Below are positions 1 through 7,223 of a stretch of DNA of 11,782 bases, piece by piece. The translations under genes were made by a program, and so were the position numbers. The stretch is from Syntrophaceae bacterium UBA6255 (lineage in GTDB: Bacteria; Desulfobacterota; Syntrophia; Syntrophales; Smithellaceae). The notes beneath the pieces were generated by a model that saw nothing but the letters and a program-made list of their open reading frames with translations, made no database searches and was not told the DNA's origin. The stretch covers positions 1,593-13,374 of the forward strand of contig DJVN01000267.1 in assembly GCA_002441205.1 (NCBI GenBank), given 5' to 3'. How positions within the stretch are numbered: position 1 is the stretch's first letter; each line of letters begins with the position of its first letter.

Positions 1-2
1 TG

Positions 3-137
3 GCAATGTTTTTCCCCTGCATTGCCACATTCGTTGTTCTCCTCAGAGAGCTTGGAGTAGTGGACATGCTTAAATCAACCGCGATAATGGTTACAACTGC
101 TTTGTTAGTGGGAGGATTGTTAAATTTAATATTATAG
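3..137 (+). CDS. feoB: Ferrous iron transport protein B, C-terminal end (partial)
   Basis: Only the last 44 codons are in the window, ending at TAG 135-137. The peptide reads AMFFPCIATFVVLLRELG and then a hydrophobic helix ending in GGLLNLIL. A PC-ATFVVLL-RELG segment followed by a last membrane helix is typical of the C-terminus of FeoB, the GTP-driven inner-membrane Fe(II) transporter. The G domain and the Gate motifs lie outside the window, so the call rests on this short tail alone. The gene converges on the Fe-S scaffold gene at 218-643. The 80 bp between them hold only a weak AT-rich inverted repeat and no convincing terminator. Confidence 0.7.
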   Translation, partial: AMFFPCIATFVVLLRELGVVDMLKSTAIMVTTALLVGGLLNLIL

Positions 138-217
138 GAAATTGTATTTTCTTGTTACAATAAAATTACCCGCATTTCCTGCCAAATTTTAATCCAAAAT
201 TATATGATTAGAAACGT

Positions 218-643
218 TCATCTTTTCTTTCCTACCGCGTAAGCACGCAGGGCTTTGTGAAACGTGTTGGCTGCCAGCAGGGCACAATGCTCTGAATCTT
301 TGGGCATGCCGCCCAGATGTTCCAGAATGGAACTCTGGTTGATTCTAATGCATTCCCTGACCGGCTTGCCTTTAGCCATCACTGTAGCCGCCGAGCCTGC
401 GGCATGTGAGGTCATGCAGCCGTCCGTAGTATAGGAAATATCCACGATTTTATCATTCTGGATCTTGAGAAACATTTCCATCGTATCCCCGCAGGGTCCT
501 TTTATCTTGGCATAGTCAACCGGTTTTGCCAGTGTCCCGTAATTTCTAGGATGGTTTTCGTAATCAACAACTTTTTCGGAAAGACCGCCCGTTATCTTTT
601 CCATGAGGAGGTCAATCATTTCTTTTTTTTGTTCATCGTCCAT
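218..643 (-). CDS. NifU/IscU-type iron-sulfur cluster assembly scaffold protein
   Basis: This 141-residue protein carries the IscU/NifU N-terminal fold, on which transient [2Fe-2S] clusters are built in the cytoplasm before transfer to apo-proteins. Three ligand-type cysteines are visible: C51 in GPCGDTM (with D53 beside it), C76 in TTDGCMTSHAAGS and C120 in EHCALLA. An HPRNYG segment near residues 31-36 matches the family's N-terminal NPRNxG motif. Length fits a stand-alone scaffold; there is no C-terminal NifU domain. The ATG at 641-643 is preceded by AAGGAG with normal spacing. No cysteine desulfurase gene is adjacent, so it is not part of a visible isc or nif cluster. The glycine-cysteine-methionine-threonine context around C76 differs from classical IscU (usually GCG or GCA) and suggests an anaerobe-type IscU-like paralogue whose target is unknown. 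Confidence 0.85.
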   Translation of the reverse strand: MDDEQKKEMIDLLMEKITGGLSEKVVDYENHPRNYGTLAKPVDYAKIKGPCGDTMEMFLKIQNDKIVDISYTTDGCMTSHAAGSAATVMAKGKPVRECIRINQSSILEHLGGMPKDSEHCALLAANTFHKALRAYAVGKKR

Positions 644-729
644 TTTGTAGCTCCTTGTTGCTCATTTGACGAAGATTCTCATCAACATGGGTTGCATAAA
701 AAATATTTGCAATTTTTATTGTTGAAACT

Positions 730-761
730 CCAATTCCGAAAGCAAAGCGTAACGGAATTGG
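730..761. repeat. 9-bp perfect inverted repeat upstream of the Fe-S scaffold gene
   Basis: CCAATTCCG at 730-738 is mirrored exactly by CGGAATTGG at 753-761, with a 14-nt loop. It lies about 90-120 bp upstream of the scaffold gene's ATG, so it could be a leader hairpin, an operator or part of the adjacent repeat cluster. There is no T-tract on either strand, so it is not an intrinsic terminator. Confidence 0.45.
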
Positions 762-776
762 GCAAGTTGGACTATA

Positions 777-816
777 CCGCACAGCGGAGGGTTTAATACC
801 CCGCAGCTTGCTGCGG
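777..816. repeat. REP-like cluster of three short hairpins
   Basis: Three small palindromes follow one another: CCGC-ACA-GCGG at 777-787, GGGT-TTAAT-ACCC at 789-801 and CCGCAG-CTTG-CTGCGG at 801-816. The GC-rich core with a CAGCTTGCTG centre resembles short intergenic palindromes that recur in many deltaproteobacterial genomes. Only one copy is visible here, so calling it a dispersed repeat is inference. It could also act as a transcript-end hairpin between the two flanking minus-strand genes, although no U-tract follows. Confidence 0.45.
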
Positions 817-866
817 AACCTGTTTCCAAAGCATGCATGGGGGTTCATACCCGTGAATCCGATTAT

Positions 867-1265
867 TTAAAGAATCTTTTTCCCGGCATCCGACCCGCTT
901 TTTACGATATACACGTCAGTGATTTTCCCCACAATGGCCGATTTCGGATTAAGCGTTTCCTTGATGCTGTGCACCCACTCGACATTTTGTCTGAATATTT
1001 CGCCGTCGGTGTGAATTGTAATGTCAGCTTTTATCTGGAAGCCGTCTTTGTCTCCCCACCAAGTCAACGCTATCTTGGAATTTTCCCGCAGATTCTTCAG
1101 CGTCTTGCCGAAATACTGATCGGAGATAAGCAATGTCTCGTCATCCAGAAATTTTAACGCAGCAATGGGCACAACATTGGGCGTGCCGTCCTTTGCCGCC
1201 GTTGCCAGATACGCGACTTTTGTGCCTTTCAAACTTTCTTTAATTTCTTCCGTTACTTTAACCAT
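867..1265 (-). CDS. Pyridoxamine 5'-phosphate oxidase-fold flavin-binding protein
   Basis: From the chosen start the protein has 132 residues and shows the split-barrel FMN-binding pattern of the putative PNPOx family: LKGTKVAYLATAAKDGTPNV near the N-terminus, then a strand with LLISDQYFGKTLKNLRENSK and a hydrophobic IALTWW strand. Such proteins bind FMN, F420 or haem and usually reduce small molecules; the substrate cannot be read from sequence. The frame is open 25 codons further upstream, but ATG 1263-1265 is preferred. It has GGAGG eight bases upstream, and the residues ahead of it (cysteine-rich, low complexity) do not look like the family. It is a single gene flanked by gaps of over 200 bp. 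It is not the biosynthetic PdxH, which is longer. Confidence 0.8.
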   Translation of the reverse strand: MVKVTEEIKESLKGTKVAYLATAAKDGTPNVVPIAALKFLDDETLLISDQYFGKTLKNLRENSKIALTWWGDKDGFQIKADITIHTDGEIFRQNVEWVHSIKETLNPKSAIVGKITDVYIVKSGSDAGKKIL

Positions 1266-1517
1266 TGAATATTCCTCCAATATCATAGTTGGACCTTTCC
1301 CGGGACAAAAACACGTTTTGCCGTCCTCATTGTGTGGCAAAATCGAATCAACAGGGGTTGCTTGTTTACCATAAAAAAACAGAAGAGAGAAACAAGAATT
1401 TCATACTAAGACAACTGGCATAACAATTAGAAGAAAAACAACAGATATTTGTGGATTCAATCTTTGCATATGATGTGGGCGGTACACCTGCTTTGAAACT
1501 TGCGGTCTGCGAGCCGC

Positions 1518-2849
1518 TTAGCCCTTACTTCCGGTGAAAGTCCGTTTTCTTCCGAGCACATGGTCCACCAACCTCATTCCAAAGGCAATAATGGTTATCA
1601 CTGTGGGACGGTCCAGGGCTTCAGGGAATATGCTCGCATCACAGACATAGAGATGATCAATGGATGTTTTCAGGTTATTGTCAACCACCGCTCCAATGCG
1701 GCATGTCCCGCTCGGATGGGCCCCGCGTATCTCGCCGGCAACAATACTGGAAGGCTTGCATCCCGCTTCAATGAGAACATCTCTGGCTATGGCAATTCCC
1801 TTGTCAATTTTGGCCATATCATCGCCGGTAAGTTCTTTTGACACTTCTCCTTTCATGTTCACCCAGCCGCCAAGTTCATCCTTTACCTTGATAAGAATAC
1901 CAATCATTTTCCTGTACATGAGGATCTTCGGAATATGACGGAGACCCGTTTTGGCAAGGCCCATCAGTGTCATCAACCATGGATCGATAAGAGTTCCCAC
2001 CCTGATGCCATCGCTCTCATACCATTTCCAACTGACCACGCTCACCAGCGGATCACGATACGAACCTGCCAGCGGAGATATTCCATAGACCAGGATGGTT
2101 GGATCGACCACGCATCCTTCTCCGGCCGGGGCAATTCCTGCCTTTTTGAGAAGCACCGGAGTCGGGATGCCTCCCGCGCAAATGACAACGGTATCCGAAT
2201 AGAATTCGACAACGCCTTTTCCGGCAACACGTGCCTTGACGCCAACGGCTACCCCGTTCTTCACAATTATCTCAAGACATTCAGCACGGGTAATGAGCTT
2301 TGCTCCTGCCTCAACCGCCTGACGGATAAAGTCGCGCGCTGTCCAGAGGTCTCCGTAATTAAGTCCCAGGGAAGCGCGCGCGCCGCTGTTACGGCCGTTT
2401 TTGAACTTGGTTATATCAAGAAATTTCGGCATGGGCTCCCATTCCTGACCAATCCTGTTACCCGCTTCCATGATCGACCGCGATGCCTCTCCCATGAACC
2501 TTTCGGGAAGCACATCAACTTTAAGTTCACGGCATATCGCTTCGGCATAGCCTTCAAGATCGATCCCATATTTCGTTTTCAGCCAGGGAGGCGGAATTGC
2601 CGCTGAACCGGAGTAAACCATGGTAGCGCCTCCAAGCGTTGTCGTTTTAAGCATGGTGAGTCCTTCCCTGCTTTTGAAAAAACCGAAGCGATCAAACATG
2701 GTCATGGCACCGAGATAGGTCCCTAGATTTTTATGCTCCTTGCCCTTTTCCAACAATAAAACCCGCTTTCCTGCCCGTGCGAATTCCCGTGTAACAGTTG
2801 CCCCGCCAGGGCCTGATCCGACAACAATTACATCATAATGTTCCGACAT
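1518..2849 (-). CDS. GMC-like FAD-dependent oxidoreductase
   Basis: A 443-residue flavoprotein. The N-terminus has the dinucleotide-binding motif VVGSGPGGA (residues 9-17) followed by the acidic end of strand 2 (LLLEKG, E34). The C-terminus has HPSGTCRIG (378-386) and a CDASIFPEA segment near 403-411, as in glucose-methanol-choline oxidoreductases, where the histidine takes part in catalysis and the final segment contacts FAD. There is no signal peptide, so it is predicted cytoplasmic. In related anaerobic enzymes the stretch before WTARDF (here 169-174) carries several cysteines; here residues 150-168 have none. ATG 2847-2849 has GGAGG seven bases upstream. It is monocistronic, with gaps on both sides. 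The likely substrate is an alcohol or a reduced polyprenyl or steroid-type compound, but nothing in the sequence settles it. Confidence 0.8.
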   Translation of the reverse strand: MSEHYDVIVVGSGPGGATVTREFARAGKRVLLLEKGKEHKNLGTYLGAMTMFDRFGFFKSREGLTMLKTTTLGGATMVYSGSAAIPPPWLKTKYGIDLEGYAEAICRELKVDVLPERFMGEASRSIMEAGNRIGQEWEPMPKFLDITKFKNGRNSGARASLGLNYGDLWTARDFIRQAVEAGAKLITRAECLEIIVKNGVAVGVKARVAGKGVVEFYSDTVVICAGGIPTPVLLKKAGIAPAGEGCVVDPTILVYGISPLAGSYRDPLVSVVSWKWYESDGIRVGTLIDPWLMTLMGLAKTGLRHIPKILMYRKMIGILIKVKDELGGWVNMKGEVSKELTGDDMAKIDKGIAIARDVLIEAGCKPSSIVAGEIRGAHPSGTCRIGAVVDNNLKTSIDHLYVCDASIFPEALDRPTVITIIAFGMRLVDHVLGRKRTFTGSKG

Positions 2850-2980
2850 GCGAACACCTCCAGAATTGTTTCATCATATAGAAATATATATTTGATTCGT
2901 CCTTTTCCCAAATTCATCAGAGAAGGCACAGAAAAAAGTGTTTGTTAAGTGACTGTAACAGCGGCTATTGCAGGAAGTCA

Positions 2981-3418
2981 TCAATCATATGCCAGACGCA
3001 TTTCTTCATCCGGCAAAACATGCTTAATTTGATCTTGCCATTTATTAGACTGCCAGGTGCCAAGTCCTTCATGAGTCAAGTAATAGTTTTGAGGAATAGG
3101 ATGAGTGCCGATGACTGCATCCAATCCGTACTTGGCGGGAATGTAATTACAAAAAGCTTCCAGTCGTGGACAAGGTGGATAACCGACTACCAAACCGGTG
3201 GCTAAATGAATGACTTCTGCTCCATTTTTCTTCATCTCCGCCGGAGCGTACTCTACGTTGCCGCCAGGACACCCCCCGCAGGTCGTAAATCCTACGAGCT
3301 CGATTTCCTCTCCTTTGTAAAGGGAAAAAGCCCCTTCACGATTGCGCATGGCCCGCAGACACTTCCCACCCGCACAAGTATGATAACGGTCACAGATGAT
3401 GATGCCAATTTTCTTCAA
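2981..3418 (-). CDS. CGGC-domain protein, TTG start
   Basis: A 145-residue protein of the CGGC domain family, small cysteine-rich proteins proposed to bind metal. Visible cysteines are C9, C15 and C20 in the N-terminal CDRYHTCAGGKC, C47 and C50 in the name-giving TTCGGCPGG, C83 in YPPCPR and C90, with a GTHP motif at 104-107. The N-terminal MKKIGIIIC strand suggests a Rossmann-like alpha/beta core. The start codon is TTG (3416-3418): it directly follows a strong purine-rich GAGGAGAGGAGA site, and no ATG or GTG lies between that site and the protein's first strand. It ends at TGA 2981-2983; a stop in the same frame soon follows, so this TGA is a normal stop. The biochemical role is unknown. 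Confidence 0.85.
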   Translation of the reverse strand: MKKIGIIICDRYHTCAGGKCLRAMRNREGAFSLYKGEEIELVGFTTCGGCPGGNVEYAPAEMKKNGAEVIHLATGLVVGYPPCPRLEAFCNYIPAKYGLDAVIGTHPIPQNYYLTHEGLGTWQSNKWQDQIKHVLPDEEMRLAYD

Positions 3419-3819
3419 TCTATAATCTCCTCTCCTCTAATAATATTTTAATTTTATCAAAGAGCGGAACCGTGGTTGAACGGTCCCGTTTAGACGATCA
3501 ATTCAAGTCATTCGCTGGGTCGCCACCATAGGCGACAGTCCAACAATATTTATACATACTGTTAAACCTGCTTATATTTATCTTTACTAACAAAAAGTAA
3601 GAATGTTTTTCAATAGTGAGTGCTTTAGCCATTATAAGATAAAGTCTAACACAAAATTAGAAAGATGGGAACCGAGACTTTAAGAAAGAGGTTAATATTT
3701 TATTTTACCTTTCATTATTCATTGGAAAAACGTTGCTAACATTGATGACTGCTTGAAGCGCTTAAACAAACAGTGTCGACTTTTTGCATTCTATAAACTT
3801 AAGGATTTCTCGAGATCAT
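3419..3819. other. Gene-free AT-rich stretch
   Basis: No coding pattern, tRNA or recognisable element was found in about 400 bp. A perfect GTCGCC-ACCATA-GGCGAC hairpin lies at 3519-3536, and an imperfect GGAACCG/CGGTCCC pair lies at about 3466-3487. Neither is followed by a T-run. The stretch lies between the CGGC gene's start and the end of the decayed molybdopterin-binding gene, and may hold the remains of lost DNA plus the CGGC promoter. Confidence 0.5.
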
Positions 3820-4126
3820 TTAACTGGTCTGCCATTGCCCCGCGCCAAACGAGCATACCGGATAAAGACACTCCTTGCATCCGAGGCATAATCCGCCATC
3901 GCCATAACCGGCATCTTTAGTAATTTCAATTCCGGCAAATACTTTTGGCAGGAATACATCGAGACTCGTGATACGAAAGTGCATGGACTCGCCTGGAACA
4001 CCTATGAACATCGTTTTGTCCAGATACGCCATCGTCAGCATATTCCCCAAACCCGTTTTCCAGGATAGCAGTCATATCGTGGCACAGTATTTGGCTCACG
4101 GCTTTTTCAACAGGTATTTTTTGCAT
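3820..4126 (-). pseudogene. Decayed molybdopterin-binding-domain (MoaB/MoeA-like) gene, internal deletion and frameshift
   Basis: Two pieces of one family are joined in different frames. The start piece (ATG 4124-4126, with AAGGAG ten bases upstream) reads MQKIPVEKAVSQILCHDMT, which matches the N-terminus of anaerobe molybdopterin-binding proteins of about 330 residues. The frame then continues as unrelated sequence to a TGA at 3926. In another frame, from about 4070 to the TAA at 3820, runs the family's C-terminus: GNMLTMAYLDK, GVPGESMHFRITSLDVFLPK and the cysteine-rich end GGLCLGCKECLYPVCSFG. About 200 or more middle residues, including the nucleotide-binding MoCF core, are missing. A deletion joined the ends out of frame. 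The well-preserved end sequences suggest recent loss. An overlapping small protein is possible but unlikely. Confidence 0.7.
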
Positions 4127-4152
4127 ATCAAAATATCTCCTTACCACTCACG

Positions 4153-4181
4153 TTAATAACCCGATATAATTTTTAACTCAA
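4153..4181 (-). promoter_or_regulatory. Candidate sigma-70-type promoter of the decayed gene
   Basis: On the minus strand TTGAGT (4176-4181) is followed after 17 bases by TATTAA (4153-4158), which lies 26 bases before the pseudogene's ATG. Both boxes match the consensus only in part, so this is a plausible relic promoter and not proven. Confidence 0.3.
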
Positions 4182-4564
4182 AAAGCCATCGGCATTTGAC
4201 AAGGGCAGAAAAAGTATGGCCATTTACAAAAAAAATTTTTTACTGCTGTGAACCTTGTACATTAATATCTCAAAGACATCTTTGTTTCAATTGCTAATAT
4301 ATAATCAATCCTGATTTTCATGCAGGATGCCCGTAGCATTTTTTTGTCCATGCTGATCATGCAGAATTTCAAACTGCAGGAAACAGATCGTCGCTTGACA
4401 GATTTTTATCAAGTATTGTAGTATTTATCCCACGATTTGATTTCTTTAAAATCTGTTCGCGTGTGAGAAAACATCACCTTATCAATCCACGGATTTTTGA
4501 TTCTGTCATATAATTCCGTCATTGAATTTGTTAATATATCAATTTCAGCCATAGGAGTAGCAAA
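4182..4564. other. Non-coding region upstream of citrate synthase
   Basis: No gene is convincing here. An open frame on the minus strand (4409-4597) overlaps the citrate synthase start and lacks any family pattern. The stretch is AT-rich, with an A8T6 run at 4228-4241. The only promoter-like signal is the TTGACA near 4395, described separately. Confidence 0.5.
4395..4422 (+). promoter_or_regulatory. Candidate promoter of citrate synthase
   Basis: A perfect TTGACA at 4395-4400 is followed after 16 bases by TGTAGT (4417-4422), a four-of-six match to TATAAT. It would give a leader of roughly 135 nt before the GTG start. This is the best -35 match close upstream of the gene, but the -10 is weak. 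Confidence 0.35.
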
Positions 4565-5851
4565 GTGGACAAAGCAAAACTTACCTACCAAAAGCACACA
4601 CTGGAATTACCCATTATTAAAGGCACGGAGGGAGAAAAAGCTATTGACATTTCTAATCTCCGCCAATCAGCCGACCTAATTACGCTTGACGTAGGCTTTC
4701 AGAATACCGGCTCATGTGTATCCGCGATTACCTATATTGATGGAGAAAAAGGAATCCTGCGTTATCGGGGCATTCCGATTGAAGAGCTTGCCGAAAAAGC
4801 CAGTTTTTCAGAAGTGGCCTATTTGTTGATTTACGGCAATCTACCCAACAAGGAGGAACAAAATTTTTTTTCTCAGCACCTCACGCAAAATTCAATGATT
4901 CACGAGGAAATGCTACGCTTTTTCGACGGCTTTCCGCCAACGGCGCATCCGATGGCCATTTTGGCCACGATGGTCAATGCTCTATCTGTTTATTATACGG
5001 ACTATTACACGGAAGATTTTCAGGAAAAGACCTTTGAGCTGATCGCGGCTTCTCTCATATCCAGAATCCGCACAATAGCCGCTTACTCCTATAAACACAG
5101 TATCGGGGAACCGCATGTTTATCCTAAACATGATTTGAAATATGCCTCGAACTTTTTGTATATGATGTTTGACAGTCCCGTGTCTCCCTATATCCCGGAT
5201 CCGGACATCGAAAGGGCGCTTTCCGTGCTTTTGATTCTGCATGCCGATCATGAGCAGAATTGCAGCACAACGACGGTCAGACTGGTAGGCTCCAGCATGG
5301 TTAATCTTTATGCGTCAATTTGCGCCGGCATCTGCGCGCTTTGGGGGCCTCTGCACGGCGGCGCCAATCAGAAAGTTATTGAAATGCTCGAAAATATCAA
5401 AAAAAATAACTTAACCATAAAACAGTGCATTGAATCGGCAAAAACCAAGAACAGTAGGTTCCGTCTTTTCGGGTTTGGTCATCGAATTTACAAAAATTAC
5501 GATCCAAGATCTTTAATATTGAAAAAATATTGTCAATCAATTTTCAAAAAATTTAATTATCACGACCCTCTGATCAACATCGCTATGGAATTGGAAGAAG
5601 CGGCCATTAAAGATGATTATTTTATCAAACGTAAATTATACCCCAACGTTGATTTCTATAGCGGCATTCTTTACCGCATGATCGGAATTCCAACAAACAT
5701 GTTTACGGTAATGTTCGCTATCGGACGATTACCGGGCATGATTGCCCAGTGGAAAGAAATGCACGATTCCGTGCCACTGAAAATCGGAAGACCCCATCAG
5801 ATTTACACTGGAAACACTTTACGCCATTACGTTCCTTTGAATAAACGCTGA
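4565..5851 (+). CDS. gltA: Citrate synthase, type I
   Basis: A 428-residue citrate synthase that condenses acetyl-CoA with oxaloacetate in the cytoplasm. The catalytic triad of the family is intact: H264 in GPLHGGANQ, H306 in GFGHRIYK and D363 in YPNVDFYSG. Substrate-contact motifs HADHEQNCST (226-235), AIGRLPG (385-391) and KIGRPHQIYTG (406-416) are present. Length, the N-terminal beta-rich region (about 1-60) and residue numbering agree with the hexameric, NADH-regulated E. coli-type enzyme, whose triad is H264/H305/D362. The start is GTG (4565-4567), with AGGAG eight bases upstream; no better start exists. The gene stands alone, so no aconitase or isocitrate dehydrogenase partner is visible. 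In anaerobes it commonly supplies glutamate precursors or serves an oxidative or reversed acetyl-CoA route; which of these applies here is unknown. Confidence 0.95.
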   Translation: MDKAKLTYQKHTLELPIIKGTEGEKAIDISNLRQSADLITLDVGFQNTGSCVSAITYIDGEKGILRYRGIPIEELAEKASFSEVAYLLIYGNLPNKEEQNFFSQHLTQNSMIHEEMLRFFDGFPPTAHPMAILATMVNALSVYYTDYYTEDFQEKTFELIAASLISRIRTIAAYSYKHSIGEPHVYPKHDLKYASNFLYMMFDSPVSPYIPDPDIERALSVLLILHADHEQNCSTTTVRLVGSSMVNLYASICAGICALWGPLHGGANQKVIEMLENIKKNNLTIKQCIESAKTKNSRFRLFGFGHRIYKNYDPRSLILKKYCQSIFKKFNYHDPLINIAMELEEAAIKDDYFIKRKLYPNVDFYSGILYRMIGIPTNMFTVMFAIGRLPGMIAQWKEMHDSVPLKIGRPHQIYTGNTLRHYVPLNKR

Positions 5852-5870
5852 AATTATCAGGGTGTTTTCT

Positions 5871-5898
5871 AAATAAAATGATTTATTGATATTTTTTT
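5871..5898 (+). terminator. Weak intrinsic terminator candidate after citrate synthase
   Basis: AATAAA (5872-5877) pairs with TTTATT (5882-5887) around an ATGA loop, followed within a few bases by a run of eight T. The all-AT stem is weak, but its position between two convergent genes and the T-run fit a terminator for the plus-strand gene. Confidence 0.35.
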
Positions 5899-5918
5899 TG
5901 TTTGATAAAATATTCCTG

Positions 5919-7223
5919 TCAGAAATAAAAGCCTGCCTTAAATTCAATGCGGTAGTCGTTTTGTTTTTCGCCGAATTCGCTATCGCCGGAACCCGTGATG
6001 ATGCCCGCCCGCAATCTCAGTTCCACATTGGTGATGCCTGTGTAGAGCAATTCCGGCATGATGCTGGCGCTTAAGTCATCCGTGTTGATCATACAGGTCA
6101 ACGATGGCGTGAAATACAGAATGTCAAACGGTTCCTTCTGGCTCAGGCGGACATATAAATAATTGCGCATGGCATTGGACCGGGCATAACCGGATTCGGC
6201 AAGTTGCGTCGCCCGCCCCAACCCGGTCATGTCGCCTGTTGTCTGATAAGTTTCGAATCCGTCATGAATGAGGTTGTAGAAGTTCTTCATCTCATCGGAG
6301 CTGAACCCGGCGCTGTTATGATAAAATTCAATGATGGTGGTCAAATCAAATGATGTCAGATGCCGCAGGCCGACAAGAAAACTGTGCGCGTCTTTTTCTA
6401 TTGATCTTGATACGCCCAGGGAATCCAAAACATTTTTCCGGCTGTTTTTTATCCAGGCGTATTCGCCGTGTATTTCAAAATTAGTGGTAATATTGCGTGA
6501 GAAATCGAAACCGTAGCGGTCGGGACGGCTGCCGCCGGTCATAAACATCAAATCAATGTCCGTATCGTATAAAAGAAAATACAGTCGTCCCGCGATGTTG
6601 ATCTTATCCGTTTTTCCAAAATCGGCATTGACATGCTCGTAAACAGGGAAAAGCACCGGCGTGAAGGAAAGGGTTTTCAGCGGACCTTCAAAACTTCGGA
6701 TGAAATCCGCCGTGGCAACGATGTAGCCTTCCATGGCCTGTTCGGGATCGTCCGGATCTTTGGGGCGGTCGGCAAAGGCCACGGGATTCCAGGCATAGCC
6801 CTTTCCCCATTTAAGCGTTTTCTTGCCCGCATCTATTTTAACGGATGCAAGCGGTTTTAACGACGCGTAGGCCTCGTAGAAAGTTGTCCGTTCTGATCCT
6901 TTCGTATGATCGTTGTATTGAAGATCAGTATTGAGTTTTGCAAAAATGCTGAAGATGCTCTTTTCATAGCTGCCTTCCAGCCTTACGCGGCCGTTGGCTT
7001 CCCAGAGGGTTTCCCGGTCAGGATCATCGAAGAAACGCAATTTGTAAAAAGCGGAATCGGTGTCCAGGCCGTAAAGCACAGGTCTGGCTTCTATATATCC
7101 GGCAAAATGATAGGGCTTCTTTTCGATTTCGGAAAGATCAAAAGAGTATTTTTCCTCAGCCCAAGCCCGGAACGGAATTGTGAAAAAGAGTAAGGCCAGA
7201 AAGATCAAGACAGATCGTTTCAT
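5919..7223 (-). CDS. Outer-membrane beta-barrel protein, last gene of the operon
   Basis: A 434-residue protein with a signal peptide (MKRSVLIFLALLFFTIPFRAWA, cleavage predicted after A22). The mature part has many alternating polar/aromatic strands (for example RVRLEGSYEKSIFSIFAKL, SFLVGLRHLTSFDLTTIIEF, NYLYVRLS) and ends in a terminal aromatic strand, RIEFKAGFYF, the recognition signal for outer-membrane barrel assembly. It resembles the poorly characterised barrel proteins (DUF1302-like) that accompany LolA-like proteins; I do not recognise a named family with certainty. Its ATG directly follows the TAA of the LolA-like gene, so translation is probably coupled. In this operon it would be the outer-membrane end point or exit of a periplasmic lipid or lipoprotein route; this role is inferred from context. 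Confidence 0.75.
   Translation of the reverse strand: MKRSVLIFLALLFFTIPFRAWAEEKYSFDLSEIEKKPYHFAGYIEARPVLYGLDTDSAFYKLRFFDDPDRETLWEANGRVRLEGSYEKSIFSIFAKLNTDLQYNDHTKGSERTTFYEAYASLKPLASVKIDAGKKTLKWGKGYAWNPVAFADRPKDPDDPEQAMEGYIVATADFIRSFEGPLKTLSFTPVLFPVYEHVNADFGKTDKINIAGRLYFLLYDTDIDLMFMTGGSRPDRYGFDFSRNITTNFEIHGEYAWIKNSRKNVLDSLGVSRSIEKDAHSFLVGLRHLTSFDLTTIIEFYHNSAGFSSDEMKNFYNLIHDGFETYQTTGDMTGLGRATQLAESGYARSNAMRNYLYVRLSQKEPFDILYFTPSLTCMINTDDLSASIMPELLYTGITNVELRLRAGIITGSGDSEFGEKQNDYRIEFKAGFYF

Noticed and set aside
141..161. ATTGTA/TACAAT inverted repeat between feoB and the scaffold gene as terminator
   Set aside because: Six AT-rich pairs with a nine-base loop and no T-run directly after it; too weak to call.
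633..848. 71-codon open frame on the minus strand upstream of the Fe-S scaffold gene
   Set aside because: It covers the hairpin cluster and the scaffold gene's ribosome site, has no family pattern and lacks a ribosome site of its own.
1935..2606. 223-codon open frame on the plus strand
   Set aside because: It is antisense to the clearly coding GMC-like oxidoreductase and its translation has no recognisable motif.
2981..2983. TGA of the CGGC gene as a possible Sec codon
   Set aside because: The protein is complete for its family and the frame closes about a dozen codons later without any similarity; the position is not catalytic.
4228..4241. A8T6 run as terminator or origin element
   Set aside because: The run alone has no GC stem and no DnaA-box-like repeats nearby.
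4409..4597. 62-codon open frame on the minus strand before citrate synthase
   Set aside because: It overlaps the citrate synthase start and ribosome site, and its sequence is low complexity with no family signal.
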